Origin: an uncultured Roseiflexaceae bacterium
GTDB taxonomy: Bacteria > Chloroflexota > Chloroflexia > Chloroflexales > Roseiflexaceae
Reading direction: 5' to 3'
DNA: 10,706 nucleotides
Assembly: GCA_937974195.1 (NCBI GenBank)
Contig: CALJIC010000229.1
Span: 1 to 10,706 of the forward strand
The translations under genes and the position numbers were made by a program. Under the pieces are notes generated by a model. It saw only the letters and a list, made by a program, of their open reading frames with translations. It was not told where the DNA came from and did not search any database. Shown here piece by piece: positions 1-5,815 of the stretch (position 1 is its first letter; every line of letters starts with the position of its first letter).

Positions 1-1
1 C

Positions 2-1168
2 GGCATCGGCGTGGCCAAGACCTTCCGGCAGGAGCCGGCGATCTACGCCGAGTTCCTCGAGGTGAACGACCGCTCGCGGCGCGTCAACACGCAGACGCGC
101 TACGTCTTCAGCAGCATCTTCCCGATCCTGAACATCCTGGCCGGCGTCGGCACCGCCTGCCTGGTCTACTTCGGCGTGGCGGCTATCCGCGACGGCTCGC
201 TCTCGGCCGGGAGCTGGTATCTGTTCATCCAGGGGCTGATCCTGTTCTGGTTCCCGCTCACCAGCATCGCCTCGTTCTGGAGCCAGTTTCAGCTCGGCCT
301 GGCGGCGGGCGAGCGCGTGTTCGCGCTGATCGACGCCGAGCCGCGCGTGATCCAGACCGACAGCGTGATGCCGCCGCAGCTCAGGGGCGAGATCCGCTTC
401 GAGGGGGTGGACTTCAGCTACGCGGAGGACGCGATCGCCTCCTCGGGGCCGTGGGTGCTCCAGAACTTCAACCTGCACATCCGTCCCGGCGAGACGCTGG
501 CGCTGGTCGGGCACACCGGCAGCGGCAAGTCCAGCATCGCGAAGCTGATCGCGCGCTTCTACGAGTTCCAGCGCGGCCGGATCACGATCGACGGGGTGGA
601 CATCCGCGCGCTCGACCTCGAGGCGTACCGGGCGCGGCTCGGGATCGTCACCCAGACGCCGTTCCTGTTCGAGGGCACCGTGCGCGAGAACATCCGCTAC
701 GGGAGGCCGGAGGCGACCGACGAGGAGGTGCTCGCGGCGGCCAGGAAGGTCGGCGGCGGCGACTGGATGGCCAGCCTGCCGAACGGGCTGGACTCCGAGG
801 TGGGCGAGCGCGGCGGCAGCCTCTCGATGGGGCAGCGGCAGCTGATCGCGCTGGCGCGCGTGCTGCTCCAGGACCCGGCGATCGTGATCCTCGACGAGGC
901 GACCGCCAGCGTGGACCCGCTCACCGAGGCGCTCATCCAGGAGGGGCTCGACGCAGTGCTGGCCGACCGGACGTCGATCGTGATCGCCCACCGCCTCTCG
1001 ACGGTCCGCAGCGCCGACCGGATCATCGTGCTGCGCCAGGGGCAGATCCTGGAGGAGGGCAGCCACGACGACCTGCTCGCGCGCGGTGGGCACTACGCCG
1101 AGCTGTACAACACCTACTTCCGCCACCAGAGCCTGGAGTACATCGAGTCCGCGCGCCGCGCGGCGTGA
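2..1168 (+). CDS. ABC exporter, C-terminal part of TMD plus ATP-binding domain (5' truncated)
   Basis: This is the C-terminal part of an ABC exporter half-transporter; the reading frame is open to the left edge, so the true start lies outside. Numbering from the in-frame GTG at 11: the end of the transmembrane domain occupies about residues 1-105. It opens with the conserved cytoplasmic V-K-T-F-R-Q-E stretch and has hydrophobic helices near 33-58 and 67-90. The nucleotide-binding domain follows, with Walker A GHTGSGKS (167-174), Q-loop Q215, signature LSMGQ (271-275), Walker B IVILDE (291-296), D-loop SVD and H-loop H327. All catalytic residues are present; the signature has Met where LSGGQ is usual. 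In this family two such subunits dimerise in the inner membrane and use ATP to export drugs, lipids or peptides. The substrate cannot be read here, and a partner half-transporter may lie upstream. The gene ends at a strong hairpin. Confidence 0.95.
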   Translation, partial: GIGVAKTFRQEPAIYAEFLEVNDRSRRVNTQTRYVFSSIFPILNILAGVGTACLVYFGVAAIRDGSLSAGSWYLFIQGLILFWFPLTSIASFWSQFQLGLAAGERVFALIDAEPRVIQTDSVMPPQLRGEIRFEGVDFSYAEDAIASSGPWVLQNFNLHIRPGETLALVGHTGSGKSSIAKLIARFYEFQRGRITIDGVDIRALDLEAYRARLGIVTQTPFLFEGTVRENIRYGRPEATDEEVLAAARKVGGGDWMASLPNGLDSEVGERGGSLSMGQRQLIALARVLLQDPAIVILDEATASVDPLTEALIQEGLDAVLADRTSIVIAHRLSTVRSADRIIVLRQGQILEEGSHDDLLARGGHYAELYNTYFRHQSLEYIESARRAA

Positions 1169-1194
1169 CCTGTGGGCGGCGACGAGATCCGCGG

Positions 1195-1227
1195 GCGAGC
1201 GGGGCCGGCACTGCCGGCCCCGCTCGC
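1195..1227. terminator. Strong hairpin between convergent genes
   Basis: A perfect 15-bp stem (1195-1209 pairing with 1213-1227) with a 3-base loop, GC-rich, 26 bases after the ABC transporter stop. It ends on the first base of the stop codon complement of the opposing minus-strand ORF. There is no T-tract on either side, so it is either a non-canonical bidirectional terminator or an mRNA 3'-end stabilising hairpin. Its position between two converging genes supports the terminator reading. Confidence 0.6.
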
Positions 1228-1520
1228 TATGCGCCCTCGCCGAGGACGTAGCGCGCCGGCCGGCTCCCCGGCTCGCGCCGGATCGCACCCCGCCCCTCGA
1301 GGCGCTCGACGTGCCCGCTGAAGGCGAAGCACAGCTCGATGTTGACCGCCTGCGGCCACCCCCCGATCCGCGGGCCGCAGCGGTCGATCAGCTCGCGCAG
1401 CGTCCGCGGCCCGGCGCGCAGCTCGTCGAGGATGGCCGCATCCGCCCGCTCCACGAAGCGGCGGCTCTCCTCCAGCTGCGCCCTAGTGATCGTGATCGTC
1501 GTCGTCCATGCCCATCGCAC
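1227..1520 (-). CDS. Small winged-helix-like protein overlapping the dioxygenase 3' end
   Basis: No confident family. The last ~88 residues look like real protein: an amphipathic helix starting at AQLEESRRF, then AILDELRAGPRTLREL, a middle helix around NIELCFAF, and a possible wing HVERLEGRGAIRRE ending in RYVL. This is the pattern of a small winged-helix DNA-binding domain. The start is unclear. An in-frame GTG at 1520 gives 97 residues but lies inside the dioxygenase tail repeats with no good Shine-Dalgarno site. A GTG at 1454 gives 75 residues but removes most of the first helix; a GGAGGAG lies about 13 bases before it. The reading frame is +1 relative to the dioxygenase and overlaps its stop (1483-1485), suggesting translational coupling or a frameshift-made fusion. 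It stops at the hairpin at 1195-1227. Residues upstream of 1520 in this frame are only the shadow of the repeat. Confidence 0.5.
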   Translation of the reverse strand: MRWAWTTTITITRAQLEESRRFVERADAAILDELRAGPRTLRELIDRCGPRIGGWPQAVNIELCFAFSGHVERLEGRGAIRREPGSRPARYVLGEGA

Positions 1521-2559
1521 CCATCGAGCCCATGGCGCCCATTCCTCCCATGGCGCCCATTCCTCCCATGGCGCCCAGCGCCTGCTTCGCCTCGATGTTG
1601 CGCTCGGCGTTGCCGCAGCCGCCCTCGCCGCTCGGCCGGACGTGCGGGCCGGCGCGATCCTCAAGCCCCTTCCAGGCGTACGGGTCGCGCCCGGCCACCA
1701 ACACGATGTCGCGGTAGTCGGCCGTGGCGATCGACTGGCCGGGCTGGAAGCCCATCCACGGCAGCAGCGACTCGGCGCTCATGTAGTGGTTCACCAGCGA
1801 GCGCCGGAAGCCGGACGGGGCGTAGTTCGGCAGCGAGCGGTGCAGCAGGTAGCCGTTGAAGAAGACGATGCTGCCCTTCTTCACCTCCACCGGCACGGCG
1901 TCGTCGTCGGTGTACGGGTAGTAGATCGCCTCGCCGGTGCAGTCGAAGCGCCGGTCGTCGTGCTTGCGCTGCGGCCAGATGATGCCGTGGCGGTGCGAGC
2001 CGGGGATGACCCACAGACAGCCGTTCTCGACCGTCGCGTCATCCATGGCGATCCAGGCCCCGGTCAGCGAGCGGTCGCGGGTCGGGATGAAGTACTCGTC
2101 CTGGTGCCACGCCTGGCCCGGCTTGCCGGAGGCCTTGATGAACAGCATCGACTGCATGCACTTCACATTCGGCCCGATCACCCTGGTCAGCACCTCGACG
2201 ATCGCCGGGTGGGCGAGCGCCTGGTACATGCGCTCAGAGATCTTGTGCGGGAAGTGGATGCACAGGTAGCGCCGCAGCACATCGAGGTCGGACTCGCCCG
2301 GCTCAGCCGGCGTGACGCCGCGCACCGCGCCGCGCTCGCCGCGGCAGATCTGCGTCGCCTCGGCGTTCAGCTCGTCTATCTCGGCTTCGTCCAGCGCGCC
2401 CTCGATCACGATGAAGCCGTGCTCCTGGTAGAAGAGCGCGGCCTCCGCTGTCATCGGCAGGCGGTAGTATCCCGCCGGGGCCCGCCCGTCCAGCCACGAC
2501 GCCCAAGGGGCCAGACGCCGCTCGTTCGCCAGCTGGTTGAGGCTCGCCTGTGCGACCAT
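1483..2559 (-). CDS. PhyH-family Fe(II)/2-oxoglutarate dioxygenase with Met/Gly and Asp/His tail
   Basis: A 358-residue member of the phytanoyl-CoA dioxygenase (PhyH) family. These are cytoplasmic non-heme iron enzymes that hydroxylate small substrates using 2-oxoglutarate and O2. The facial triad is visible: H152 and D154 in WHQDEYF and H240 in LLHRSLPN, with R252/R253 (GFRRS) placed to bind 2-oxoglutarate. Other family marks are the N-terminal helix with YQEHGFIVIEGAL (44-56) and GCLWVIPGSHRHG (180-192). The ATG at 2559 is chosen because GGAGGAGT precedes it at 2571-2564; an upstream in-frame ATG at 2637 has no such site. After the usual fold, about residues 316-358 form an extension of G-A-M-G-G-M repeats ending in MDDDDHDH, encoded by 18-bp tandem repeats. 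The substrate is unknown. It is divergent from an AraC regulator that probably controls it, and is followed by an overlapping winged-helix ORF. Confidence 0.92.
   Translation of the reverse strand: MVAQASLNQLANERRLAPWASWLDGRAPAGYYRLPMTAEAALFYQEHGFIVIEGALDEAEIDELNAEATQICRGERGAVRGVTPAEPGESDLDVLRRYLCIHFPHKISERMYQALAHPAIVEVLTRVIGPNVKCMQSMLFIKASGKPGQAWHQDEYFIPTRDRSLTGAWIAMDDATVENGCLWVIPGSHRHGIIWPQRKHDDRRFDCTGEAIYYPYTDDDAVPVEVKKGSIVFFNGYLLHRSLPNYAPSGFRRSLVNHYMSAESLLPWMGFQPGQSIATADYRDIVLVAGRDPYAWKGLEDRAGPHVRPSGEGGCGNAERNIEAKQALGAMGGMGAMGGMGAMGSMGAMGMDDDDHDH
1531..1582. repeat. 18-bp tandem repeat in the dioxygenase 3' end
   Basis: Two identical 18-bp copies (1531-1548 and 1549-1566, unit CATGGCGCCCATTCCTCC) followed by a partial third (from 1567), with degenerate related sequence to about 1508. 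On the minus strand each unit encodes six residues of the Gly-Ala-Met-Gly-Gly-Met pattern. Because the unit is a multiple of three, copy-number change would lengthen or shorten the tail without breaking the frame. Confidence 0.85.
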
Positions 2560-2563
2560 AGTC

Positions 2564-2571
2564 ACTCCTCC
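2564..2571 (-). promoter_or_regulatory. Shine-Dalgarno site of the dioxygenase
   Basis: Minus-strand GGAGGAGT a few bases before the ATG at 2559. It decides the start: the reading frame stays open to an ATG at 2637 but no ribosome-binding site supports that longer form. Confidence 0.8.
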
Positions 2572-2697
2572 GTTCAGTTCATCTGAGGCCCAGGGTTCGA
2601 AGAGAAGGCTGTCGCTACCGGCTCTGCCGACAGCCATCCTGCTCAGCCGGACGGTGGGCGGCCGAGAACGATCGCCTCGGTGAACCGCGCTGCATGT

Positions 2698-2715
2698 CTA
2701 TGATGAACATCATAG
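2698..2715. promoter_or_regulatory. 18-bp inverted repeat, probable operator between araC-type regulator and dioxygenase
   Basis: The sequence CTATGATG-AA-CATCATAG has perfect 8-bp arms around a 2-base centre, in otherwise GC-rich DNA. It contains a TATGAT -10-like hexamer on each strand (2699-2704 on plus, 2709-2714 on minus). Its centre also overlaps TGAACA (2704-2709), a plausible -35 box for the regulator. A protein bound here could therefore block or organise transcription in both directions. The minus-strand TATGAT would give the dioxygenase a leader of roughly 140 bases. The binder is not known. AraC-family proteins usually bind direct repeats, so another regulator, possibly the small winged-helix protein, is also a candidate. 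Confidence 0.6.
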
Positions 2716-2733
2716 CAGCGATCGCGCTACAAT
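2704..2733 (+). promoter_or_regulatory. Probable promoter of the AraC-family gene, leaderless
   Basis: TACAAT at 2728-2733 matches the -10 consensus at five of six positions. TGAACA at 2704-2709 matches the -35 at four of six, with an 18-bp spacer. Transcription would start near 2740, next to the ATG at 2742, leaving essentially no leader. Confidence 0.55.
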
Positions 2734-2741
2734 AGATGCCT

Positions 2742-3569
2742 ATGGCGATCACAAACCTATCCAGAATAAACCGCCGCCGCGCCGCGCCCGCGGTGACCTT
2801 CGGCGATGTGGTGTACCCGCAGGGCGGGATGCTCGGGCCGCGGGTGCAGCAGGACTACCAGCTGGTGATCATCTACGAGGGGGAGGCGCGCGTGCAGGTG
2901 GAGTCGGACGAGCTGACTGTGCTCAGCCAGCATGTGGCGCTGCTGCTGCCGGGGCGCCGCGAGACGTTCCAGTTCGCGCGCGAGCACGCGACCCACCACA
3001 CCTGGTGCGCCGTCACGCCGCAGGCCGTCCCGCCCGACATCCAGGAGGCCGCCGCGCGCCTGCCGAGCTGCCTGCCGCTGACGCACCGCATTCACACGCT
3101 GGTGGAGTACGGCCTGTCGCTGCCGCCGGGCCTGCCGGGCGTCACCGACCAGCTGCTCCTGGCGGTCGGGCTGGCGGCGCTGCGGGCCTATCTGTTCGAG
3201 GCGGAGCTCGCGCGCCAGGCGAGGGATGTGCCGGAGGCGGTGCGCCGCGCCCTGCACTGTATGGAGGCGCACCTCGCCGAGCCGCTCGACCTGGCGCGTA
3301 TCTCGCGGGCCGCGAGCGTGACGCCGCAGCACCTGATCCGGCTGTTCCGCCGCCACCTGGGGCTGACGCCGGCGCGCTATCTCTGGCAGCTGCGGACGCG
3401 GCGCGGCGTCGAGCTGCTGGGGGAGACCGGCCTCTCGATCGAGGCGATCGCCGAGCGGGTGGGCTTCCAGTCGCCGTTCCACTTCTCCCGGCTGGTGCGC
3501 CGGTCCTACCAGCGCTCGCCGCGCGAGCTGCGGCGGCTGCTGTGGCAGGGGGGCAGCGTCGAGGTGTAG
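2742..3569 (+). CDS. AraC-family transcriptional regulator
   Basis: A cytoplasmic DNA-binding activator or repressor of about 275 residues, the usual AraC length. Numbering from an ATG six bases upstream (2736): residues ~20-95 form a beta-rich cupin-like sensor domain (QDYQLVIIYEGEARVQVESDEL, with a His-rich stretch around HATHH), which in this family binds a small effector. Residues ~168-266 are the double helix-turn-helix. The first HTH is in LDLARISRAASVTPQHLIRLFRRHLG; the second is in SIEAIAERVGFQSPFHFSRLVRR, followed by the family-typical Y-x-R-S-P-R-E-L. The 2742 start is preferred because the -10 box TACAAT ends 8 bases before it, implying leaderless mRNA; 2736 is the alternative, and neither has a Shine-Dalgarno site. 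It is divergent from the PhyH dioxygenase with an inverted repeat between, so it probably senses that enzyme's substrate. That is inference. Confidence 0.93.
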   Translation: MAITNLSRINRRRAAPAVTFGDVVYPQGGMLGPRVQQDYQLVIIYEGEARVQVESDELTVLSQHVALLLPGRRETFQFAREHATHHTWCAVTPQAVPPDIQEAAARLPSCLPLTHRIHTLVEYGLSLPPGLPGVTDQLLLAVGLAALRAYLFEAELARQARDVPEAVRRALHCMEAHLAEPLDLARISRAASVTPQHLIRLFRRHLGLTPARYLWQLRTRRGVELLGETGLSIEAIAERVGFQSPFHFSRLVRRSYQRSPRELRRLLWQGGSVEV

Positions 3570-3602
3570 CCGCCCGGCCGCCTGAGCGACGCCTTTGTGT
3601 TC

Positions 3603-3632
3603 GGGCTGGGCTGGGCTAGGCTGAGGAGGAGG
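3603..3632 (+). repeat. Short G-rich GGGCT repeat between AraC gene and rpsT
   Basis: Three GGGCT units, a degenerate AGGCT, then AGGAGG-type sequence, 34 bases after the AraC-gene stop. Runs of GGG on the plus strand could form a G-quadruplex in the regulator's mRNA 3' end. Otherwise the 3570-3640 stretch shows no gene and no clear plus-strand terminator. Confidence 0.4.
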
Positions 3633-3640
3633 CGACGAGC

Positions 3641-3671
3641 ACAAAGAAGCCCTCCGCGCTGTGCGGAGGGC
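3641..3671 (-). terminator. Intrinsic terminator of rpsT
   Basis: On the minus strand a perfect 9-bp stem (GCCCTCCGC / GCGGAGGGC, at 3671-3663 and 3657-3649) with a 5-base loop is followed directly by the T-rich tract TTCTTTGT. It lies 26 bases past the rpsT stop, a classical Rho-independent terminator. Confidence 0.9.
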
Positions 3672-3697
3672 CGATCTCTGGTGTGACGAGCGCGCGC

Positions 3698-3970
3698 CTA
3701 CTTGGCCTGGGCGGCCTTCGCGGCGACGAGCTTCCGGACCAGGCGCGACTTGCGGCGGGCAGCGTTGTTCTTGTGGATGATGCCCTTGACGGCCGCCTTA
3801 TCGAGCGTGCGGCACGCCTCGCGGACGGCCTCCTCGCTCGGCTGGCCGGAGAAGATCAGCTGCTCGGCCTTCTTGATCAGCGTCTTCACGCGCGAGCGGT
3901 ACATGCGGTTGCGCAAGGCGCGGCGCCGGTTGGAACGGATGCGCTTCTCTGCGGACTTGGTGTTCGCCAA
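3698..3970 (-). CDS. rpsT: 30S ribosomal protein S20
   Basis: Ribosomal protein S20, a small basic helical protein that binds the 5' domain and helix 44 of 16S rRNA during 30S assembly. The 90-residue product has the family's hallmark start ANTKSAEKRIR, then RNRMYRSRVKTLIKKAE and the C-terminal KGIIHKNNAARRKSRL. The start is the TTG at 3970, because S20 begins exactly there and a GGGGAGAG Shine-Dalgarno site lies 8 bases upstream. The frame continues upstream without family similarity. A TTG start is compatible with the tight control known for S20 in other bacteria, where a weak start codon takes part in autoregulation; whether that applies here is inference. It has its own terminator and a likely -10 box at 3990-3995. 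It is divergent from murJ, a neighbourhood also seen in many proteobacteria. Confidence 0.97.
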   Translation of the reverse strand: MANTKSAEKRIRSNRRRALRNRMYRSRVKTLIKKAEQLIFSGQPSEEAVREACRTLDKAAVKGIIHKNNAARRKSRLVRKLVAAKAAQAK

Positions 3971-3988
3971 AGCGGTGTCTCTCCCCTG

Positions 3989-3995
3989 TATAATA
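3989..3995. promoter_or_regulatory. Near-palindromic -10 box between rpsT and murJ
   Basis: The sequence TATAATA reads as a perfect TATAAT on the plus strand (3989-3994) and as TATTAT on the minus strand (3995-3990). The minus reading fits rpsT, with a short leader carrying its Shine-Dalgarno site. The plus reading could give murJ a leader of about 95 bases. No convincing -35 box is seen on either side. Confidence 0.5.
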
Positions 3996-4095
3996 GCCCT
4001 GCTGATGATGAGCGGGAGCGCGCACCGCCCCCGCCCACACTGAACGCGGATTATAGCAGAAAGCACGGCCGGGCGCAACTCTGCCGGCCGCCCCT

Positions 4096-5805
4096 ATGCG
4101 CAGCAGGGCCATCTTCAACACACTGATCGTCGCCGCCGGATACCTGCTGAGCCGGGTGCTCGGGCTGGCGCGCGATGTCATCATCGGAGCGCAGTTCGGC
4201 ACCAGCCCCGCGCTGGACGCCTTCCGGGCTGCGTTCACCATCCCCGACCTGATCTACCTGGTGGTGGCCGGCGGCGCGCTCGGCTCGGCCTTCATCCCGG
4301 TCTTCTCGGAGCACCTCGCCGGCGGCGACCAGACCCGCGCCTGGCGGCTGGCGAGCGGCGTGCTGAACCTGGCGCTGGCCGGGCTCGTGGCGAGCTGCGT
4401 GCTGGTGGCGCTGCTGGCGGACCCGCTGGTGGCGCTGACGGTGGGCCGCGGCTTCGATGCCGAGCAGCAGCGGCTGGCGGCCTCGCTGATGCGCCTGCTG
4501 CTGATCCAGCCGGCGCTGCTCGGGATCGGCGGGCTCGCCAAGGCGACGCTCGAGTCGTTCGAGCGCTTCACGCTCCCGGCGGTCGGCTCGAACCTCTACA
4601 ACCTGGGGATCATCGGCGGCGCGCTGCTGCTCGCGCCCTGGCTGGGGATCTACGGGCTGGTGTGGGGCGTCAACATCGGCGCGGCGCTGTTCCTGCTGGT
4701 GCAGCTGCCCGGGCTGCGGGCGGTGGGGGCGAGGTACATCGTGTCCGCGGAGGACACGGAGCGCACGGAGGGGTCCGCGGAGGGCACGGAGCGCACGGAG
4801 AGTAGGGCCGGTGGGCGCTCGAAGGTGGCGGTCAGCCCGCAGGCGTCTCCGCTCCGTGTCCTCCGTGATCTCCGCGGATCGGGGGTGACGCGGGTGCTGC
4901 GGCTGCTCGGCCCGCGCCTGATCGGCCAGTCGGCCTGGCAGATCAACTTCATCGCCATGGCGAGCTTCGCCTCGACCCTCGGCGCCGGCGCGGTGGCGGC
5001 CAACGTGTACGCGCTGCAGCTGATGATGCTGCCGCACGGGCTGATCGCGCTGAGCCTCGGCACGGTGCTGTTCCCGCAGATGTCGCGCCTCTACGCCTCG
5101 GGCGAGCTCGATGCGCTGCGGCGGGCGGCGCTGGGCGGGGTGCGCAGCGTGCTCTTCCTGGCGCTCCCCGCGAGCGCGCTCCTGGCGACGCTGCCGCTGC
5201 TGATCCTGCGGCTGCTGTTCCAGCGCGGCGCCTTCGACGCGGACTCTGCGGCGCTGACGGCGGCGGCGCTCACGACGTACGCGCTGGGGCTGTGGGCCTT
5301 CGCCGCCGCCGAGATCCCGGTGCGCGCCTTCTACGCCATGCAGGACACGCGCACGCCGGTGCGGGTGGCGCTCGGCGCGGTGGCGCTGAACATCGCGCTC
5401 GCCTGGGCGCTCCTCCGGGCCGGCATGGGCGTCGCAGGTCTCGGGCTGGCCTTCAGCGCGGCGAACGCGTGTGAGGCGCTGGCGCTCGTGGCGCTGCTCG
5501 GCCGGCGGCTCGGCGGGCTGGGCGATGGCTTCGGGCGCGCGGCGGGCGGCATGGCGCTGGCCGCGCTGGCCATGGGCGCGGCGCTGCTCGGGGCGCTGGC
5601 CCTCTCACAGCCCGCGCTGCCCTTCCTGCGCCCGGGCGACGCCTACCGCTGGCCGGAGCACTTCCTGCCGCTCGCGCTCTGGCTCGGCGCCGCCTGCCTG
5701 CTCGCCGCGCTGGTCTACGCCGGCGTGGCGGCGCTGCTGCGCCTCGAGGAGCTGCGGGCGCTGCTCGGCCGGCTCGGGGGCATCGCCGCGCGCCTGCGGC
5801 GCTAG
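4096..5805 (+). CDS. murJ: MurJ lipid II flippase with an in-frame repeat insertion
   Basis: MurJ (MviN) of the MOP superfamily moves lipid II across the inner membrane for peptidoglycan synthesis. The 569-residue product has the family's N-terminal ...LSRVLGLARDVIIGAQFG..., DAFRAAFTIPDLIYLVVAGGALGSAFIPVF, and in the C-lobe VAANVYALQLMMLPHGLIALSLGTVLFPQMS and RAFYAMQDTRTPV. About 14 hydrophobic helices are visible. Between the two lobes (after GLRAVGARYIV, in the TM6-TM7 cytoplasmic loop) lies a foreign-looking segment of 45 residues: two SAE-D/G-TERTE repeats, a basic stretch, then LRVLRDLRG. It is encoded by a palindromic repeat element at 4744-4878. The frame is kept, so the protein is probably functional. 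No Shine-Dalgarno site precedes the ATG. The gene converges on the lipoprotein gene with only 10 bases between stops and no hairpin. Confidence 0.95.
   Translation: MRSRAIFNTLIVAAGYLLSRVLGLARDVIIGAQFGTSPALDAFRAAFTIPDLIYLVVAGGALGSAFIPVFSEHLAGGDQTRAWRLASGVLNLALAGLVASCVLVALLADPLVALTVGRGFDAEQQRLAASLMRLLLIQPALLGIGGLAKATLESFERFTLPAVGSNLYNLGIIGGALLLAPWLGIYGLVWGVNIGAALFLLVQLPGLRAVGARYIVSAEDTERTEGSAEGTERTESRAGGRSKVAVSPQASPLRVLRDLRGSGVTRVLRLLGPRLIGQSAWQINFIAMASFASTLGAGAVAANVYALQLMMLPHGLIALSLGTVLFPQMSRLYASGELDALRRAALGGVRSVLFLALPASALLATLPLLILRLLFQRGAFDADSAALTAAALTTYALGLWAFAAAEIPVRAFYAMQDTRTPVRVALGAVALNIALAWALLRAGMGVAGLGLAFSAANACEALALVALLGRRLGGLGDGFGRAAGGMALAALAMGAALLGALALSQPALPFLRPGDAYRWPEHFLPLALWLGAACLLAALVYAGVAALLRLEELRALLGRLGGIAARLRR
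4744..4878. mobile_element. MITE/palindromic-element-like insertion inside murJ
   Basis: A 135-bp (45-codon) segment bounded by imperfect 27-bp inverted repeats: 4744-4770 and the reverse complement of 4852-4878 agree at 23 of 27 positions, both starting TCCGCGGAG. The left arm is duplicated as a direct repeat (4774-4800, 26 of 27 identical, 30-bp spacing). The arms are built from a 9-bp unit ending CACGGAG, so they translate as three-residue periodic peptides (TER/TEG-like left, LRVLRDLRG right). No transposase is encoded. Non-autonomous repeats of this style are scattered in some bacterial genomes, and in-frame palindromic inserts are known from Rickettsia (RPE). Membership in a named family cannot be shown here. 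Confidence 0.7.
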
Positions 5806-5815
5806 GGCAAACCCG

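Noticed and set aside
1508..1717. Plus-strand Met/Pro/Ile-rich small ORF over the 18-bp repeats
   Set aside because: It is the complement of the dioxygenase tail repeat and has no expression signals.
1339..2586. Long plus-strand open frame opposite the dioxygenase
   Set aside because: Antisense shadow: low-complexity Arg/His/Ala/Val-rich translation, no motifs; the minus strand has the complete PhyH motifs and Shine-Dalgarno site.
2718..2727. GCGATCGC octamer resembling the cyanobacterial HIP1 repeat
   Set aside because: A single full copy in the window; expected by chance in GC-rich DNA and without cyanobacterial context.
4744..4878. CRISPR-like spaced repeats
   Set aside because: Only two direct copies 30 bp apart with a 3-base gap and an inverted third; no spacers and no cas genes. 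It is a palindromic element.
4051..5037. Minus-strand open frame opposite murJ
   Set aside because: Gln/Arg/His-rich antisense translation with no family marks.
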